From positions 1,488,001 through 1,552,000 of the forward strand of contig NZ_PEGF01000002.1 of assembly GCF_002742635.1 (NCBI RefSeq): a DNA stretch of 64,000 nt. The letters run 5' to 3'. Both the position numbers and the translations under genes were made by a program. Position 1 is the stretch's first letter; every line of letters starts with the position of its first letter. Origin of the DNA: Caulobacter sp. X. Lineage in GTDB: Bacteria; Pseudomonadota; Alphaproteobacteria; Caulobacterales; Caulobacteraceae. The notes beneath the pieces were generated by a model that was given only the letters and a program-made list of their open reading frames with translations, was not told the origin of the DNA and searched no databases. Positions 44,660 through 54,501 of the stretch are shown here, piece by piece.

Positions 44660-44786
44660 CTCCGGCCGCCTCCCGCTCTCGGAGAGCGCCTCATCTTGAT
44701 GCCGTAGGGGCGTCGCGGCGCTTGGCGCCCCCGCCGACGCGCCTTAGAGAGGGCGTTTCCCACCGCCTCTTCCGAGCTTGCGTTCG

Positions 44787-46082
44787 ATGCACGACATCAA
44801 GGCCATCCGCGACAACCCAGAAGCCTTCGATCGACACTGGTCGGCGAAAGGGCGTTCAGGCGCGGCCGCCGAGGCCGTGAAGCTCGATGCGCAGCTGCGC
44901 GCCGCCCAGACCGCCCTGCAGGAAGCCCAGGCCAAGCGCAACGAGAGCTCCAAGCTGATCGGCATGGCCAAGGCCAAGAAGGACGAGGCCGAAGCCCAGC
45001 GCCTGATGGCCGAGGTCGAGACGCTGAAGGGCGTCATGGCGACGGCTGCTGAAGAAGAGGCCCTTGTCGGCGGCAAGCTGAAGGACCTGCTGGCCTCGCT
45101 GCCCAACATCCCCGCGCCCGAGGTCCCGGTCGGCGAGGACGAGGCGGGCAATGTCGAGCAGCGCCGCTGGGGCGACGCCGCCAAGCTGCCGGCCGGCAAG
45201 CTGAACAAGCCCAAGGACCACGTCGACCTGGGCGCGGCGCTGGGCGGCATGGACTTCGAGGCCGCCGCCCGCATGAGCGGCGCGCGCTTCGTCGTCCTGA
45301 AGAAGGAGGTCGCCCGCCTGGAGCGCGCGATCGGCCAGTTCATGCTGGACCTGCAGACGGTCGAACACGGCTACACCGAGGTCAGCCCGCCGCTGCTGGT
45401 GCGCGACGAGGCGTTGTTCGGAACGGGGCAGTTGCCGAAGTTCGCCGAGGATCTGTTCCACACCACCGACGAGCGCTGGCTGATCCCCACCGCCGAGGTG
45501 TCGCTGACCAATATCGTCCGGGAGCAGCTCGTCGCCGAGGAAGAGCTGCCGATGCGCCTGACGGCCCTGACGCCGTCGTTCCGCGCCGAGGCCGGCTCGG
45601 CCGGCCGCGACACGCGCGGCATGATCCGCCAGCACCAGTTCTACAAGGTCGAGCTGGTTTCGATCACCACGCCCGACCAGTCCGAGGCCGAGCACCAGCG
45701 CATGGTCGAGTGCGCCGAGACCGTGCTGAAGAAGCTGGAGCTGCCGTTCCGCACCATGCTGCTCTGCACGGGCGACATGGGCTTTGGCGCGCGCAAGACC
45801 TACGACCTCGAGGTCTGGCTGCCGTCGCAGGACATGTACCGCGAGATCAGCTCTTGCTCGAACTGCGGCGACTTCCAGGCCCGCCGCATGGAGGCCCGCT
45901 ATCGCAAGACCGGCGAGAAGGGCGGCCACTTCGTCCACACCCTGAACGGCTCGGGCCTGGCCGTGGGTCGCACCCTGGTGGCGGTGCTCGAGAACTATCA
46001 GGACGAGGGCGGCCGCATCCATATCCCGGCCGTGCTGCAGCCCTATATGGGCGGCGTCACGCACATCGGGGGCGCGGCGTGA
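44787..46082 (+). CDS. serS: Seryl-tRNA synthetase
   Basis: A 431-residue class II aminoacyl-tRNA synthetase. Residues about 30-105 form the long antiparallel coiled coil that contacts tRNA-Ser ([27 protein letters not shown] and onward). The catalytic domain follows, with motif 2 [29 protein letters not shown] and motif 3 [18 protein letters not shown]. The ATG at 44787 starts the usual [14 protein letters not shown] sequence. Its stop overlaps the surE start, beginning a serS-surE-pcm run. Confidence 0.95.
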   Translation: MHDIKAIRDNPEAFDRHWSAKGRSGAAAEAVKLDAQLRAAQTALQEAQAKRNESSKLIGMAKAKKDEAEAQRLMAEVETLKGVMATAAEEEALVGGKLKDLLASLPNIPAPEVPVGEDEAGNVEQRRWGDAAKLPAGKLNKPKDHVDLGAALGGMDFEAAARMSGARFVVLKKEVARLERAIGQFMLDLQTVEHGYTEVSPPLLVRDEALFGTGQLPKFAEDLFHTTDERWLIPTAEVSLTNIVREQLVAEEELPMRLTALTPSFRAEAGSAGRDTRGMIRQHQFYKVELVSITTPDQSEAEHQRMVECAETVLKKLELPFRTMLLCTGDMGFGARKTYDLEVWLPSQDMYREISSCSNCGDFQARRMEARYRKTGEKGGHFVHTLNGSGLAVGRTLVAVLENYQDEGGRIHIPAVLQPYMGGVTHIGGAA

Positions 46083-46873
46083 GGATCCTCCTCACCAACG
46101 ACGACGGCATCAACGCGCCGGGCCTGAAGGCGCTGGAGACGATCGCGCGGGCCCTGAGCGACGACGTCTGGATCTGCGCGCCGGAGTACGAACAGTCGGG
46201 CGCCAGCCGCGCCCTGACCTTGTCGGACCCGATCCGCGTGCGAAAGCTGGACGCGCGCCGCTTCGCGGTCGAGGGCACGCCCACCGACTGCGTGATGATG
46301 GCCGTTCAGCAACTGATCGACGGGCCCGCGCCGGACCTGGTGCTGTCGGGCGTCAATCGCGGTCAAAACCTGGCCGAGGACGTCACCCTGTCGGGCACGG
46401 TGGCCGGCGCGATCGAGGGCATGGCCCACGGCATCCGCTCGATCGCCCTGTCGCAGACCATGAACTTCTTCCATGACGAAGTCGTCGCCCACTGGGAGAC
46501 GGCCGAGCACTTCGGGCCGGGCGTCGTCCAGCGCCTGCTGGAGGTGGGCTGGCCCTCCGACGTGGTCATGAACGTCAACTTCCCCGCCCTTCCGATCGAG
46601 AAGGTGACGGCGGTCGAGGTGACCCGCCAGGGCTTCCGTGACGGTCTGCTGCGCAACATGGAAAAGCGCACCGACCTGCGTGGCCGCGACTACTACTGGA
46701 TGGGCTTCTCGGCCAAGGCCTCCGAGCCCGCCGAGGGCACCGACCTCAAGGCCATCTACGAGGGCAAGATCTCGGTCACGCCCTTGCACATCGACCTGAC
46801 CCACCACGAGAGCGTCCACAAGCTGAAGAGCGTGCTCGGCGGGGCGCCGCCCAAGCTCAAGGTGGCGGAATGA
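46079..46873 (+). CDS. surE: 5'/3'-nucleotidase SurE
   Basis: A 264-residue metal-dependent nucleotidase. The N-terminal [12 protein letters not shown] carries the metal-binding DD pair, [22 protein letters not shown] the conserved NxG and TxGTV segments, and EGTPTDCV the substrate loop. SurE dephosphorylates nucleoside monophosphates and is linked to stationary-phase survival. It starts at a GTG overlapping the serS stop by four bases and overlaps pcm by four more. Confidence 0.93.
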   Translation: MRILLTNDDGINAPGLKALETIARALSDDVWICAPEYEQSGASRALTLSDPIRVRKLDARRFAVEGTPTDCVMMAVQQLIDGPAPDLVLSGVNRGQNLAEDVTLSGTVAGAIEGMAHGIRSIALSQTMNFFHDEVVAHWETAEHFGPGVVQRLLEVGWPSDVVMNVNFPALPIEKVTAVEVTRQGFRDGLLRNMEKRTDLRGRDYYWMGFSAKASEPAEGTDLKAIYEGKISVTPLHIDLTHHESVHKLKSVLGGAPPKLKVAE

Positions 46874-47538
46874 GCGGACGGACGACCAAGGCGGCCGAAA
46901 ACGCCAAGGCCGACCTGCCGCGCCTGATGCAGGCCCTGCGCGACCAGGGGGTCACCGATCCCCAGGTGCTGAAGGCCATCGAGACGACGCCGCGCGACCT
47001 CTTCACGCCGGACCTGTTCAAGGACCGCTCGTGGGAGGACTCGGCCTTGCCGATCGCCTGCGGCCAGACGATCAGCCAGCCGTTCATCGTCGGCCTGATG
47101 ACCCAGGCCCTGACGGTCGAGCCCCGCGCCCGCGTGCTGGAGATCGGCACCGGCTCGGGCTACCAGACCACGATCCTCAGCAAGGTCTCGCGTCTCGTCT
47201 ATACGATCGAGCGCTACCGGACCCTGATGAAGGAGGCCGAAGGACGCTTCCAGAAGCTTGGCCTGACCAACGTCATCACCAAGTTCGGCGATGGCGGCGA
47301 GGGATGGGCCGAACAGGCGCCGTTCGACCGCATTATGGTCACGGCTGCGGCCGAAGATGATCCCAAGAGGCTGCTTTCGCAGCTCAAGCCCAACGGCGTG
47401 CTGGTCGCGCCGGTGGGGAAGGGGCCAGTCCAGAGCCTTCGCCGCTACGCCGGCGACGGCAAGGGGGGCTTCCGGGTCGAAATCCTTTGCGACGTGCGGT
47501 TCGTGCCGCTGCTGGCCGGCGTCGCCAAGGACCAATGA
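46870..47538 (+). CDS. pcm: Protein-L-isoaspartate O-methyltransferase
   Basis: A 222-residue SAM-dependent methyltransferase. Motif [19 protein letters not shown] (about 96-113) binds SAM, and [15 protein letters not shown] before it and FDRIMVTAA after it fit the Pcm family. It methylates isoaspartyl residues in damaged proteins to start their repair. The surE-pcm pair is conserved from gammaproteobacteria. A hairpin follows its stop, so dipM probably has an additional promoter. Confidence 0.93.
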   Translation: MSGRTTKAAENAKADLPRLMQALRDQGVTDPQVLKAIETTPRDLFTPDLFKDRSWEDSALPIACGQTISQPFIVGLMTQALTVEPRARVLEIGTGSGYQTTILSKVSRLVYTIERYRTLMKEAEGRFQKLGLTNVITKFGDGGEGWAEQAPFDRIMVTAAAEDDPKRLLSQLKPNGVLVAPVGKGPVQSLRRYAGDGKGGFRVEILCDVRFVPLLAGVAKDQ

Positions 47539-47546
47539 GTTTGGGG

Positions 47547-47568
47547 CGCCGGACACGGTCCGGCGGCC
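47547..47568 (+). terminator. Terminator-like hairpin after pcm
   Basis: CGCCGGAC (47547-47554) pairs perfectly with GTCCGGCG (47558-47565) across three bases, directly after the pcm stop. Only a weak CCTTGG sequence follows, so termination may be partial and dipM could be reached by readthrough. Confidence 0.4.
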
Positions 47569-47632
47569 TTGGTGTTAAGACTTGATTCACCCTGGCGGCG
47601 CCTTGTGAAGGCCCGACGGGAAAGGAGACGTC

Positions 47633-49495
47633 ATGAGGCAGTTGTGGACGCAAGCGGCGGTGATCGCCCTGTCGGCTGGAACGCTCTCCGCCTGTGCCAC
47701 CGCTCCGCAATATGCGACGCGCGAGGGCCAGGCCCCGGCGACCGCGATGCGGATGCCCAGCCCGAACTTCCCGATCACCCAGCCGCCGTCCTCGCCGCCT
47801 CAAGCCGCGCCCCAAGCTGTCGCGCCTGAATCCGGCGCCGAGAGCGACGCCGTGGCGACCGCGCCGATGGTGGCCGCCGCGCCCGCCCCCGCGCCCGTGA
47901 AGTCGCAACCGCTGGCGCCGGTGACCCAGTCCGAACTGCCGCCGCCCGCGCCGGCTCGCGCCGCGCCGCAGCCCACCCTGCGCGCTGTCCCGCCCAAGAC
48001 CGTCGTGACCACCTCGGTGACCGGCCCGGTCGTCGAGGTCGACGGCAAGGCCCAGGTCCATGTGGTGAAGTCGGGCGACACCCTGACCTCGATCGCCAAG
48101 AAGTTCGGCGTCAACGTCAACGACTTGGCCAAGGACAACGACATCAAGAAGGGCCAGACCCTGCGTCTGGGCCAGAAGATCAACGGCCCTTCCAGCGACC
48201 AGAAGGCCTATGTCGTCCAGACCGGCGACACGATGTTCGCGATCGCCAAGCGCTTCAACGTCACCGCCTCGGCTCTGGCCGAGGAGAACGACCTGTCGAC
48301 CGGCGCGTCGATCAAGAAGGGCCAGAAGCTCAAGCTGCCCGACGGCTACAAGGACAAGGGCCCGATCAAGACGACCTCAGTGGTTCCGGGGACCGCCGCG
48401 CCGCAGACCGAGGTCGCCGAGGAAGAGGCCGCGCCGCCGCCGGCGCCGACCCGCGCTGGCGCTTCGAAGCCTTCGCGTCAGCCGGCCGCCGCCGAACCCA
48501 CGACCGTCAGCACGACGTCGCTCAGCGTCACCGGCGCGGTGGTCGAGGTCGCCGGCAAGCGTCAGGTCCACACCGTCAAGTCGGGCGACACCCTGACCTC
48601 GATCGCCAAGAAGTTCGACGTCAGCGTCAGCGACCTGGCCGAGGACAACAAGATCAAGAAGGGCCAGACCCTGCGCCTGGGCCAGAAGATCAAGGGCCCG
48701 GCCACCGATCAGAAGGCCTATGTCGCCCAGTCGGGCGACACCCTGGCCGAGATCGGCAAGCGCTTCGGCGTCACCGCCAAGGCCTTGGCCGCCGAGAATG
48801 GCCTGCGCGCGACCGCCACGATCAAGAAGGGTCAGAAGATCCGCCTGCCGGACGGCTTCAAGGACAAGGGCCCGCTGAAGACCACGACCACGGTCGCCAA
48901 GCCGTCGGCGATGGAGCCTTCGAACACCTACAATCGCGTGGAGACCCCGACGCCGTCGGCGCCGGTCCCCTACACCCCCAGCTATCCGCGCCCCAGCGCG
49001 CCCGTCGCCGCTCAGCCGGTCACGCCGCCGCCCGCCTCGTCGCGCCCGATCATCGAGAGCAGCGTCGCCCCGACCGAGGCCGAGATCATCGCTTCCGGCA
49101 AGGGCAAGTTCGACTGGCCGCTGCGCGGCGAGGTCATCTCCGACTTTGGCGTCAAGGGCACGGGCCAGCGCAACGACGGTCTGAACATCCGCGCGCCGCA
49201 GGGCACGCCGGTGCTGGCCGCCGCCGACGGCGAGATCGCCTATGCCGGCAATCAGGTGCCGACCTTCGGCAACCTGGTGCTGGTCAAGCACGCCGACGGC
49301 TGGGTCACGGCCTACGCTCACCTGTCCAGCACCACCGTCAAGATGCGCCAGCAGGTCCGTCAGGGCGAGCAGATCGGCGCGGTCGGGGCGACCGGCGGGG
49401 TCAACGAACCCCAGCTGCACTTCGAGATGCGCTACGCGCCGACGGTCAAGGACAAGGCCAAGCCGGTCGACCCGGCGCTGCTCCTGCCGCGATAA
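47633..49495 (+). CDS. dipM: Division-associated LysM/LytM protein DipM
   Basis: A 620-residue secreted protein. A signal peptide with a possible lipobox (LSAC) precedes a Pro/Ala-rich region, then four LysM domains (about 143-184, 191-234, 313-353, 362-404; each HVVKSGDTLTSIAKKF-like) and a C-terminal LytM/M23 domain (about 490-615). The LytM zinc ligands are degenerate: the usual HxGxD reads NDGLN and the terminal HxH reads QLH, so it should be inactive as a peptidase. This matches Caulobacter DipM, which locates to the septum and activates other cell-wall hydrolases. It follows surE and pcm, the position of nlpD in E. coli. Confidence 0.9.
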   Translation: MRQLWTQAAVIALSAGTLSACATAPQYATREGQAPATAMRMPSPNFPITQPPSSPPQAAPQAVAPESGAESDAVATAPMVAAAPAPAPVKSQPLAPVTQSELPPPAPARAAPQPTLRAVPPKTVVTTSVTGPVVEVDGKAQVHVVKSGDTLTSIAKKFGVNVNDLAKDNDIKKGQTLRLGQKINGPSSDQKAYVVQTGDTMFAIAKRFNVTASALAEENDLSTGASIKKGQKLKLPDGYKDKGPIKTTSVVPGTAAPQTEVAEEEAAPPPAPTRAGASKPSRQPAAAEPTTVSTTSLSVTGAVVEVAGKRQVHTVKSGDTLTSIAKKFDVSVSDLAEDNKIKKGQTLRLGQKIKGPATDQKAYVAQSGDTLAEIGKRFGVTAKALAAENGLRATATIKKGQKIRLPDGFKDKGPLKTTTTVAKPSAMEPSNTYNRVETPTPSAPVPYTPSYPRPSAPVAAQPVTPPPASSRPIIESSVAPTEAEIIASGKGKFDWPLRGEVISDFGVKGTGQRNDGLNIRAPQGTPVLAAADGEIAYAGNQVPTFGNLVLVKHADGWVTAYAHLSSTTVKMRQQVRQGEQIGAVGATGGVNEPQLHFEMRYAPTVKDKAKPVDPALLLPR

Positions 49496-49505
49496 GCCAT
49501 TAGAG

Positions 49506-49535
49506 AAGGCCCGCTTCCAAAGAGGCGGGCCTTTT
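49506..49535. terminator. Terminator after dipM
   Basis: AAGGCCCGC (49506-49514) pairs with GCGGGCCTT (49525-49533), followed by TTTT. It ends dipM transcription and, read in reverse, could also serve the convergent protease gene. Confidence 0.85.
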
Positions 49536-49546
49536 GCTTTGCCGCC

Positions 49547-50479
49547 CTAGCCGCCGCACGCGCCGTAGAACACCATCCGCTTGCCGCGATAATCGAACAG
49601 CACCTTCAGCTTCATCTGCGCCATCAGCTTGTTGCCCACGTTGGCGACACGGGTCTTGGTCGAGCCGGCCTCCGAATAGACGCTCATCGGCGTGTCGGTC
49701 GCCGTGAAGGGGCCAAAGCCGACGGGCGCCTTGAAGACGTAAGACTTGGCCTTGGCCTCGCCCCGGGCCCCGGTGCGCGTCACCGAACCGCTTTCGGTCA
49801 GACTGGCCTTCACGCCAGGCAGGCCCAAGGCGCTCTTGAACAGGCCGACGGCGCCGTTGGAGCCGGTGTCCAGGCTGACCGGCGCGCGCGCCGCGCCAAA
49901 CCGGAAGCCTGGGATGATCGGGAAACTGTCCACGGTCTTGAGGGATGTCGACCAGCGCTGGCGACAGGTCGCCGTCAGGCCCTTGGCCTGCCCCGCGTTG
50001 TTCAGGAAGGCGACGGTCTGGCCTGGATAGTCGATCAGGACCGTCTTGTCGGCCAGAAAGCTGTAACCGATCACCCCGTCGAGCGGACGGCCATAGCCCG
50101 CCGACAGGCCGCTCATGTCCGACGCCAGGGTGTCGAAGGCCGCGAACGGCTGGCCGTCGATCGTCAGCTGATCGATGACGCCTGGAAACACCTGAGCGCC
50201 CTTGCCCTCGCCAAAGCCGGTCGCCTCGCCGGCGTCGCCGCGATCGATCTTCAGCCCCAGCGCCTGCGCTCGGGAAAGATCGATCACCGAGGGATCGACC
50301 CCGGTATCGAGGATCATCCGCAGCGGCTGGCCGTGCACCTTGACCTCCAGGTCGATGGCGCCGCGCGAGAAGTCGAACGGGACGACGAGGGGAGAGGGAG
50401 CGGCCGGAGCGGCCTCCGCCAGGCCGTGCAACAGGAGCGCCGCCACCGGGGCGCTGAAGACGAGGACTGCGGACTTCAC
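49547..50479 (-). CDS. Retropepsin-like aspartic protease (secreted)
   Basis: A 310-residue protein from the GTG at 50479, with a signal peptide (about residues 1-25, ending AEAAP). Two aspartic protease half-sites are visible: ILDTGVDPSVI (D58) near the N-terminus and VSLDTGSNGAVGLF (D204) in the second half, each with the LDTG triad and a following hydrophobic strand. Both halves in one chain suggest an intramolecular dimer, unlike single-domain retropepsins. Substrates are unknown. The open frame extends to 50551, but that start would add an arginine-rich leader and has no ribosome-binding site. Confidence 0.7.
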   Translation of the reverse strand: MKSAVLVFSAPVAALLLHGLAEAAPAAPSPLVVPFDFSRGAIDLEVKVHGQPLRMILDTGVDPSVIDLSRAQALGLKIDRGDAGEATGFGEGKGAQVFPGVIDQLTIDGQPFAAFDTLASDMSGLSAGYGRPLDGVIGYSFLADKTVLIDYPGQTVAFLNNAGQAKGLTATCRQRWSTSLKTVDSFPIIPGFRFGAARAPVSLDTGSNGAVGLFKSALGLPGVKASLTESGSVTRTGARGEAKAKSYVFKAPVGFGPFTATDTPMSVYSEAGSTKTRVANVGNKLMAQMKLKVLFDYRGKRMVFYGACGG

Positions 50480-50603
50480 GGCGGGCTTTACCTGCGACAG
50501 TCGGCCAAGCGCCGACGCGGCGACCTGATCGCATCGGCGCGGCCAACGCAAACCCTGAAGTCTCCTGCGGCCTATGAAATCGTCTGCGAGGCTTCGAAGC
50601 CTC

Positions 50604-51455
50604 CTAGGCTGGCAGCTTCACGCCCAACTCGCCCGCCAGGTCGCGGACGAACTGCCAGGCCACCCGGCCCGAGCGGCCGCCGCGCTGGGTGGACCACTGC
50701 AGGGCGCGGCGATCGAGGTCGGGCGCCGACAGGCCGAAGCGCTCGGCATAGGCGTGGATCGCGCTGAGATAGGTGTCCTGGTCCATCGGCGGGAAGCCGA
50801 TCCACAGGCCGAAGCGGTCGGAGACGCTCATCTCCTCCTCGGCGTTCTCGGCGGCGGCGATCGCGCCCTGGCTTTCGACATGGTCGCGCGGCATCAGGTG
50901 GCGGCGGTTCGAGGTCGCCACGAACAGCACGTTCTCCGGCGGACCCGAGACGCCGCCCTCCAGCGCCGACTTCAGCGCCTTGGCCGCGGCCGCGCCGTCC
51001 TCGAACGATAGGTCGTCGCACAGGACGACGAAGCGCTCGGCGCGGGCGCGCAGCAGATCAAAGAGCGGGGGCAGGGCGGCGACCTCGTCGCGATCCACCT
51101 CGATCAACTTGAGATCCGGATAGGCGTCGGCCAGGGCCACGAAGGCGGCCTTGGTCACCGAGCTCTTGCCCGTGCCGCGCACGCCCCACAGCAGCACGTG
51201 GTTGCAGGGCAGGCCCACGGCGAAGCGGCGCAGATTCTCGACGAACCGCGCCTTCTGCCGGTCGATGCCGACCAAGAGGTCCAGCGACAGCGGATAGTCT
51301 GGCGCGGGGGCGAAGGCGCCCGTCGCGGGCTCATGCCGGAACAGCCGCGCGGCCGAGAAGTCCGGCGACGCGGGCGGCGGCGGCACCAGGCGCTCCAGGG
51401 CGTCGGCGATGCGCGTCAGCAGGGGGGCGAGCAGGGGAACGGTCGCGTCGGTCAT
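50604..51455 (-). CDS. DUF815-type AAA+ ATPase
   Basis: A 283-residue ATPase. Walker A GVRGTGKSS is at residues 91-98, Walker B VVLCDDLSFEDG near 152-163, and VLFVATSNRRHLMPR carries the sensor Asn-Arg typical of AAA+ proteins of the DUF815 family (predicted ATPases of the YifB/AAA-5 neighbourhood). The biological role is unknown. The ATG at 51455 is chosen; two upstream in-frame starts (51467, 51485) are possible. It diverges from yajC. Confidence 0.82.
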   Translation of the reverse strand: MTDATVPLLAPLLTRIADALERLVPPPPASPDFSAARLFRHEPATGAFAPAPDYPLSLDLLVGIDRQKARFVENLRRFAVGLPCNHVLLWGVRGTGKSSVTKAAFVALADAYPDLKLIEVDRDEVAALPPLFDLLRARAERFVVLCDDLSFEDGAAAAKALKSALEGGVSGPPENVLFVATSNRRHLMPRDHVESQGAIAAAENAEEEMSVSDRFGLWIGFPPMDQDTYLSAIHAYAERFGLSAPDLDRRALQWSTQRGGRSGRVAWQFVRDLAGELGVKLPA

Positions 51456-51574
51456 GGCCCGTTCCATACCCTCGCTCGCTCGCATTGCAAAAGGGGAGGC
51501 GAACGCATAGCTTCCGCCGACTTGGCGCGACCCTATGCAAGGCGGCGCGCCGCATCGGATTTTTTGGAGTCTCC

Positions 51575-51880
51575 ATGAACAGCCTGAACGCCCAGATCCT
51601 GCAGCTCGCCCCCATCCTTCTGATGGTGGTGCTGTTCTACTTCATGCTGATCCGTCCCCAGCAGAAGCGCGCCAAGGAGCATCAAAACATGCTCGCCAAC
51701 CTGAAGCGCGGCGACAGCGTCGTTCTCTCGTCGGGCGTGCTGGGCAAGATCGTGCGCGTCGAAGACAAGGAAGTGGGCGTCGAGATCGCCCAGGGCGTGA
51801 CCGTGAAGGTCGTCAAGGGCATGATCACGGAAGTCCGCGCCAAGGGCGAGCCGGCCGCCGCCAACGACGCCAAGAACTAA
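51575..51880 (+). CDS. yajC: Preprotein translocase subunit YajC
   Basis: A 101-residue protein with one membrane helix (about 10-27, QLAPILLMVVLFYFMLI) followed by the YajC signature RPQQKRAKEHQNMLANLKRGDSVVLSSG and a small soluble domain. YajC binds SecD-SecF and helps Sec export. The ATG at 51575 follows a TTGGAG site and gives the usual family start; the frame opens earlier without support. secD follows after 60 bases. Confidence 0.93.
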   Translation: MNSLNAQILQLAPILLMVVLFYFMLIRPQQKRAKEHQNMLANLKRGDSVVLSSGVLGKIVRVEDKEVGVEIAQGVTVKVVKGMITEVRAKGEPAAANDAKN

Positions 51881-51940
51881 GGCGAACCCGAACCCTGTCT
51901 CGAGGCGTCGCCCGCGACGTCGCCTGAAAGCTGCTGATCC

Positions 51941-53539
51941 ATGCTGACCCTCTCCCGCTGGAAGATCATCGCCGTCACCCTGTCGGTGATCTTCGGGATT
52001 CTGTTCTCCCTGCCCAATGTGCTTCCGCAGAAGACGTTGGACGCCATCCCGGCTTGGCTGCCGCACAAGAAGCTGAACCTCGGCCTCGACCTGCAAGGCG
52101 GCTCGTACCTGCTGTATGAGGTCGACACCGACGCGTTGCACCGCGAGCGGCTGTCGAACCTGACGGAAGACGTCCGCACCCAGCTGCGGAGCGAGCAGAT
52201 CCCGTTCGGCGAGCTGAACCAGCAGGGCGAGATCATCAGCGTCCGCATCGGCGACGCGGCTCGCTACAACGACGCGCTGAACCTGCTGCGCAAGAACCTC
52301 GGCGCGCCGCTGGCCGGCGTGATCGGCGGCAAGGACGTCTCGGTCTCGGGCAAGGGCGACAACCGCATCGAAGTCCGCTTCGTGCCGGAAGCCGCCAAGG
52401 CCGACGCCGTCAAGGCCGTGGACCAGTCGATCGAGACGATCCGTCGCCGGATCGACAGCCTGGGCACCAAGGAGCCCTCGATCAACCGCCAGGGCGAAAA
52501 CCGGATCATGATCCAGGCCCCGGGCGAGAGCGATCCCGAGAAACTGCGGGCCATCATCGGCCAGACCGCCAAGCTGACCTTCCAGATGGTCGACGAGACG
52601 GTGACGCCCGAGGACGTCCAGGCCGGCCGCATCCCGCCGGGCTCGGAAGTGCTGCCGGGTGACAACATCGCGCCCTATTACGTGGTCAAGAAGCGCGCGC
52701 TGGTCTCGGGCGAGGAACTGACCAACGCCTCGCAAGGCTTTGATCCCCAGAGTGGCAATCCGGTCGTCCAGTTCGCCTTCAACGGCGCCGGCGCCCGAAA
52801 GTTCGGCGACGCCACGGCCCGTAATGTCGGCAAGCGTTTCGCCATCGTTCTCGACAAGAAGGTGATCTCCGCGCCCGTGATCAACGGCGCGATCACCGGC
52901 GGCAGCGGCATCATCACCGGCAACTTCACCGTCCAAAGCGCCAACGAGCTGTCGCTGCTGCTGCGCTCGGGGGCTCTGCCCGCGCCGCTGAACGTCGAGG
53001 ACCAGCGCACCGTGACCGCCGAGCTCGGCGCCGACGCCGTCAAGGCCGGCTCGATCTCGCTGGCGATCGGCGCGCTGTCGATGTTCGTCTTCGTGATCCT
53101 GGCCTACGGCCTGTTCGGCGGCTTCGCGGCCATCGCCCTGGTGGTCAACGTTCTCTTGATCGTCGGCATCATGTCGATGACCCAGGCGACCCTGACCTTC
53201 CCGGGCATCGCCGGCCTGATCCTGACCCTGGCCGTCGCCGTCGACGCCAACGTGCTGATCTACGAGCGCATGCGCGACGAGGCCAACGCCGGGCGCACGC
53301 CCATGGCCGCGGCCGACCACGGCTACAAGCTGGCCCTGACCTCGATCCTGGACGCCAACATCACCAGCCTGATCTCGGGTCTGATCATGTTCAGCTTCGG
53401 CTCGGGCCCGGTGAAGGGCTTCGCCTGGACCCTGGTGATCGGCGTGTTCACCTCGCTGTTCACCGCTATCTTCATCACCCAAGTGCTCATCGGCTGGTGG
53501 TTCAAGGCCACCAAGCCGAAGAAGCTGCCGATCGCATAG
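51941..53539 (+). CDS. secD: Protein translocase subunit SecD
   Basis: A 532-residue membrane protein. The first helix (about 9-25) is followed by a large periplasmic domain that starts LGLDLQGGSYLLYEV (the SecD signature) and includes QTAKLTFQMVDE, then five C-terminal helices with the conserved DANVLIYERMRDE and AGLILTLAVAVDANV segments. SecD uses the proton gradient to pull secreted chains through SecYEG. secF follows 11 bases later. Confidence 0.96.
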   Translation: MLTLSRWKIIAVTLSVIFGILFSLPNVLPQKTLDAIPAWLPHKKLNLGLDLQGGSYLLYEVDTDALHRERLSNLTEDVRTQLRSEQIPFGELNQQGEIISVRIGDAARYNDALNLLRKNLGAPLAGVIGGKDVSVSGKGDNRIEVRFVPEAAKADAVKAVDQSIETIRRRIDSLGTKEPSINRQGENRIMIQAPGESDPEKLRAIIGQTAKLTFQMVDETVTPEDVQAGRIPPGSEVLPGDNIAPYYVVKKRALVSGEELTNASQGFDPQSGNPVVQFAFNGAGARKFGDATARNVGKRFAIVLDKKVISAPVINGAITGGSGIITGNFTVQSANELSLLLRSGALPAPLNVEDQRTVTAELGADAVKAGSISLAIGALSMFVFVILAYGLFGGFAAIALVVNVLLIVGIMSMTQATLTFPGIAGLILTLAVAVDANVLIYERMRDEANAGRTPMAAADHGYKLALTSILDANITSLISGLIMFSFGSGPVKGFAWTLVIGVFTSLFTAIFITQVLIGWWFKATKPKKLPIA

Positions 53540-53550
53540 GAGATCCGACC

Positions 53551-54501
53551 ATGCGTTGGCCCCTCATTCGCTACATCCCGCGTTCGACCCATTTCCGCTT
53601 CGTGCGTTGGGCGCCCGTCGCGGCCGTCTTCTCGGCGATCCTGATCGTCGGGGCGATCGCCTCGCTGTTCCTGCAAGGCCTGAACCTGGGCATCGACTTC
53701 AAGGGCGGCAACGCTCTGGAAGTCGCCATGTCGCGGCCCGTGCCCCTGGCTGACCTCCGGGCGGCCATGAACCAGATCGGCGCGCATGACGCCCAGGTCC
53801 AGGGCTTCGCCAGCCAGCCGAACTCGGCCATGGTCAAGTTCCTGCCGGCCAAGGGCGAGGCCCCCAGCGCCGCCTCGGCCAATGTCGAGCGTGAGCTCAC
53901 CAAGCGCTTCCCCGACCTGAAGGTGACCAGCCGCTCGGAAGTGGGCGCCAAGGTCTCTGGCGAGCTCTTGATGTCCGGCTTCAAGGCGCTGGGCGTCGCC
54001 CTGCTGCTGACCCTGGGCTACATCTGGTTCCGCTTTGGCCTGTCGTACGGCACGGGCGCGGTCGTGGCCGTGATCCACGACATCGTCCTGACCCTGGGCC
54101 TGCTGTCGGTCGTCCACATCGAGTTCTCGATGACCGAGATCGCGGCCCTGTTGACGGTCATCGGCTACTCGATGAACGAGAAGGTCATCACCTTCGACCG
54201 TCTGAAAGAGAACCTGCGCAAGTACAAGACGACCCCGCTGCGCGACATCATCGACCTGTCCGAGAACGAGCGTCTGTCGCGGACGATCATCACCGGCACC
54301 ACGGCCCTGCTGGCCCTGGGCGGTACGATGGCGTTCGGCGGTCCGGTGCTGTTCCCGCTGGTCTTCACCATGGTGTTCGGCATCATCATCGGCACCTATT
54401 CGTCGATCTACATCGCCCTGCCGCTGATCCTGGTCTGGGGCGTGAAGCGCAATGACGAAGACGCCACGCCGATCAAGCTCGGCGCGGCCTCGCGGCCCTG
54501 A
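53551..54501 (+). CDS. secF: Protein translocase subunit SecF
   Basis: A 316-residue membrane protein with the SecF pattern: first helix, the GIDFKGGNALEV signature near residue 47, a short periplasmic domain and five C-terminal helices with VIGYSMNEKVITFDRLKENLRKY. It pairs with SecD. Its stop overlaps the start of the Mth938-type gene by one base, so the downstream gene is co-expressed with the export machinery. Confidence 0.96.
   Translation: MRWPLIRYIPRSTHFRFVRWAPVAAVFSAILIVGAIASLFLQGLNLGIDFKGGNALEVAMSRPVPLADLRAAMNQIGAHDAQVQGFASQPNSAMVKFLPAKGEAPSAASANVERELTKRFPDLKVTSRSEVGAKVSGELLMSGFKALGVALLLTLGYIWFRFGLSYGTGAVVAVIHDIVLTLGLLSVVHIEFSMTEIAALLTVIGYSMNEKVITFDRLKENLRKYKTTPLRDIIDLSENERLSRTIITGTTALLALGGTMAFGGPVLFPLVFTMVFGIIIGTYSSIYIALPLILVWGVKRNDEDATPIKLGAASRP

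Noticed and set aside
51533..53482. A 649-codon antisense frame over yajC and secD
   Set aside because: Both sense genes are certain; the antisense protein has no recognisable domain and shows GC-driven composition.
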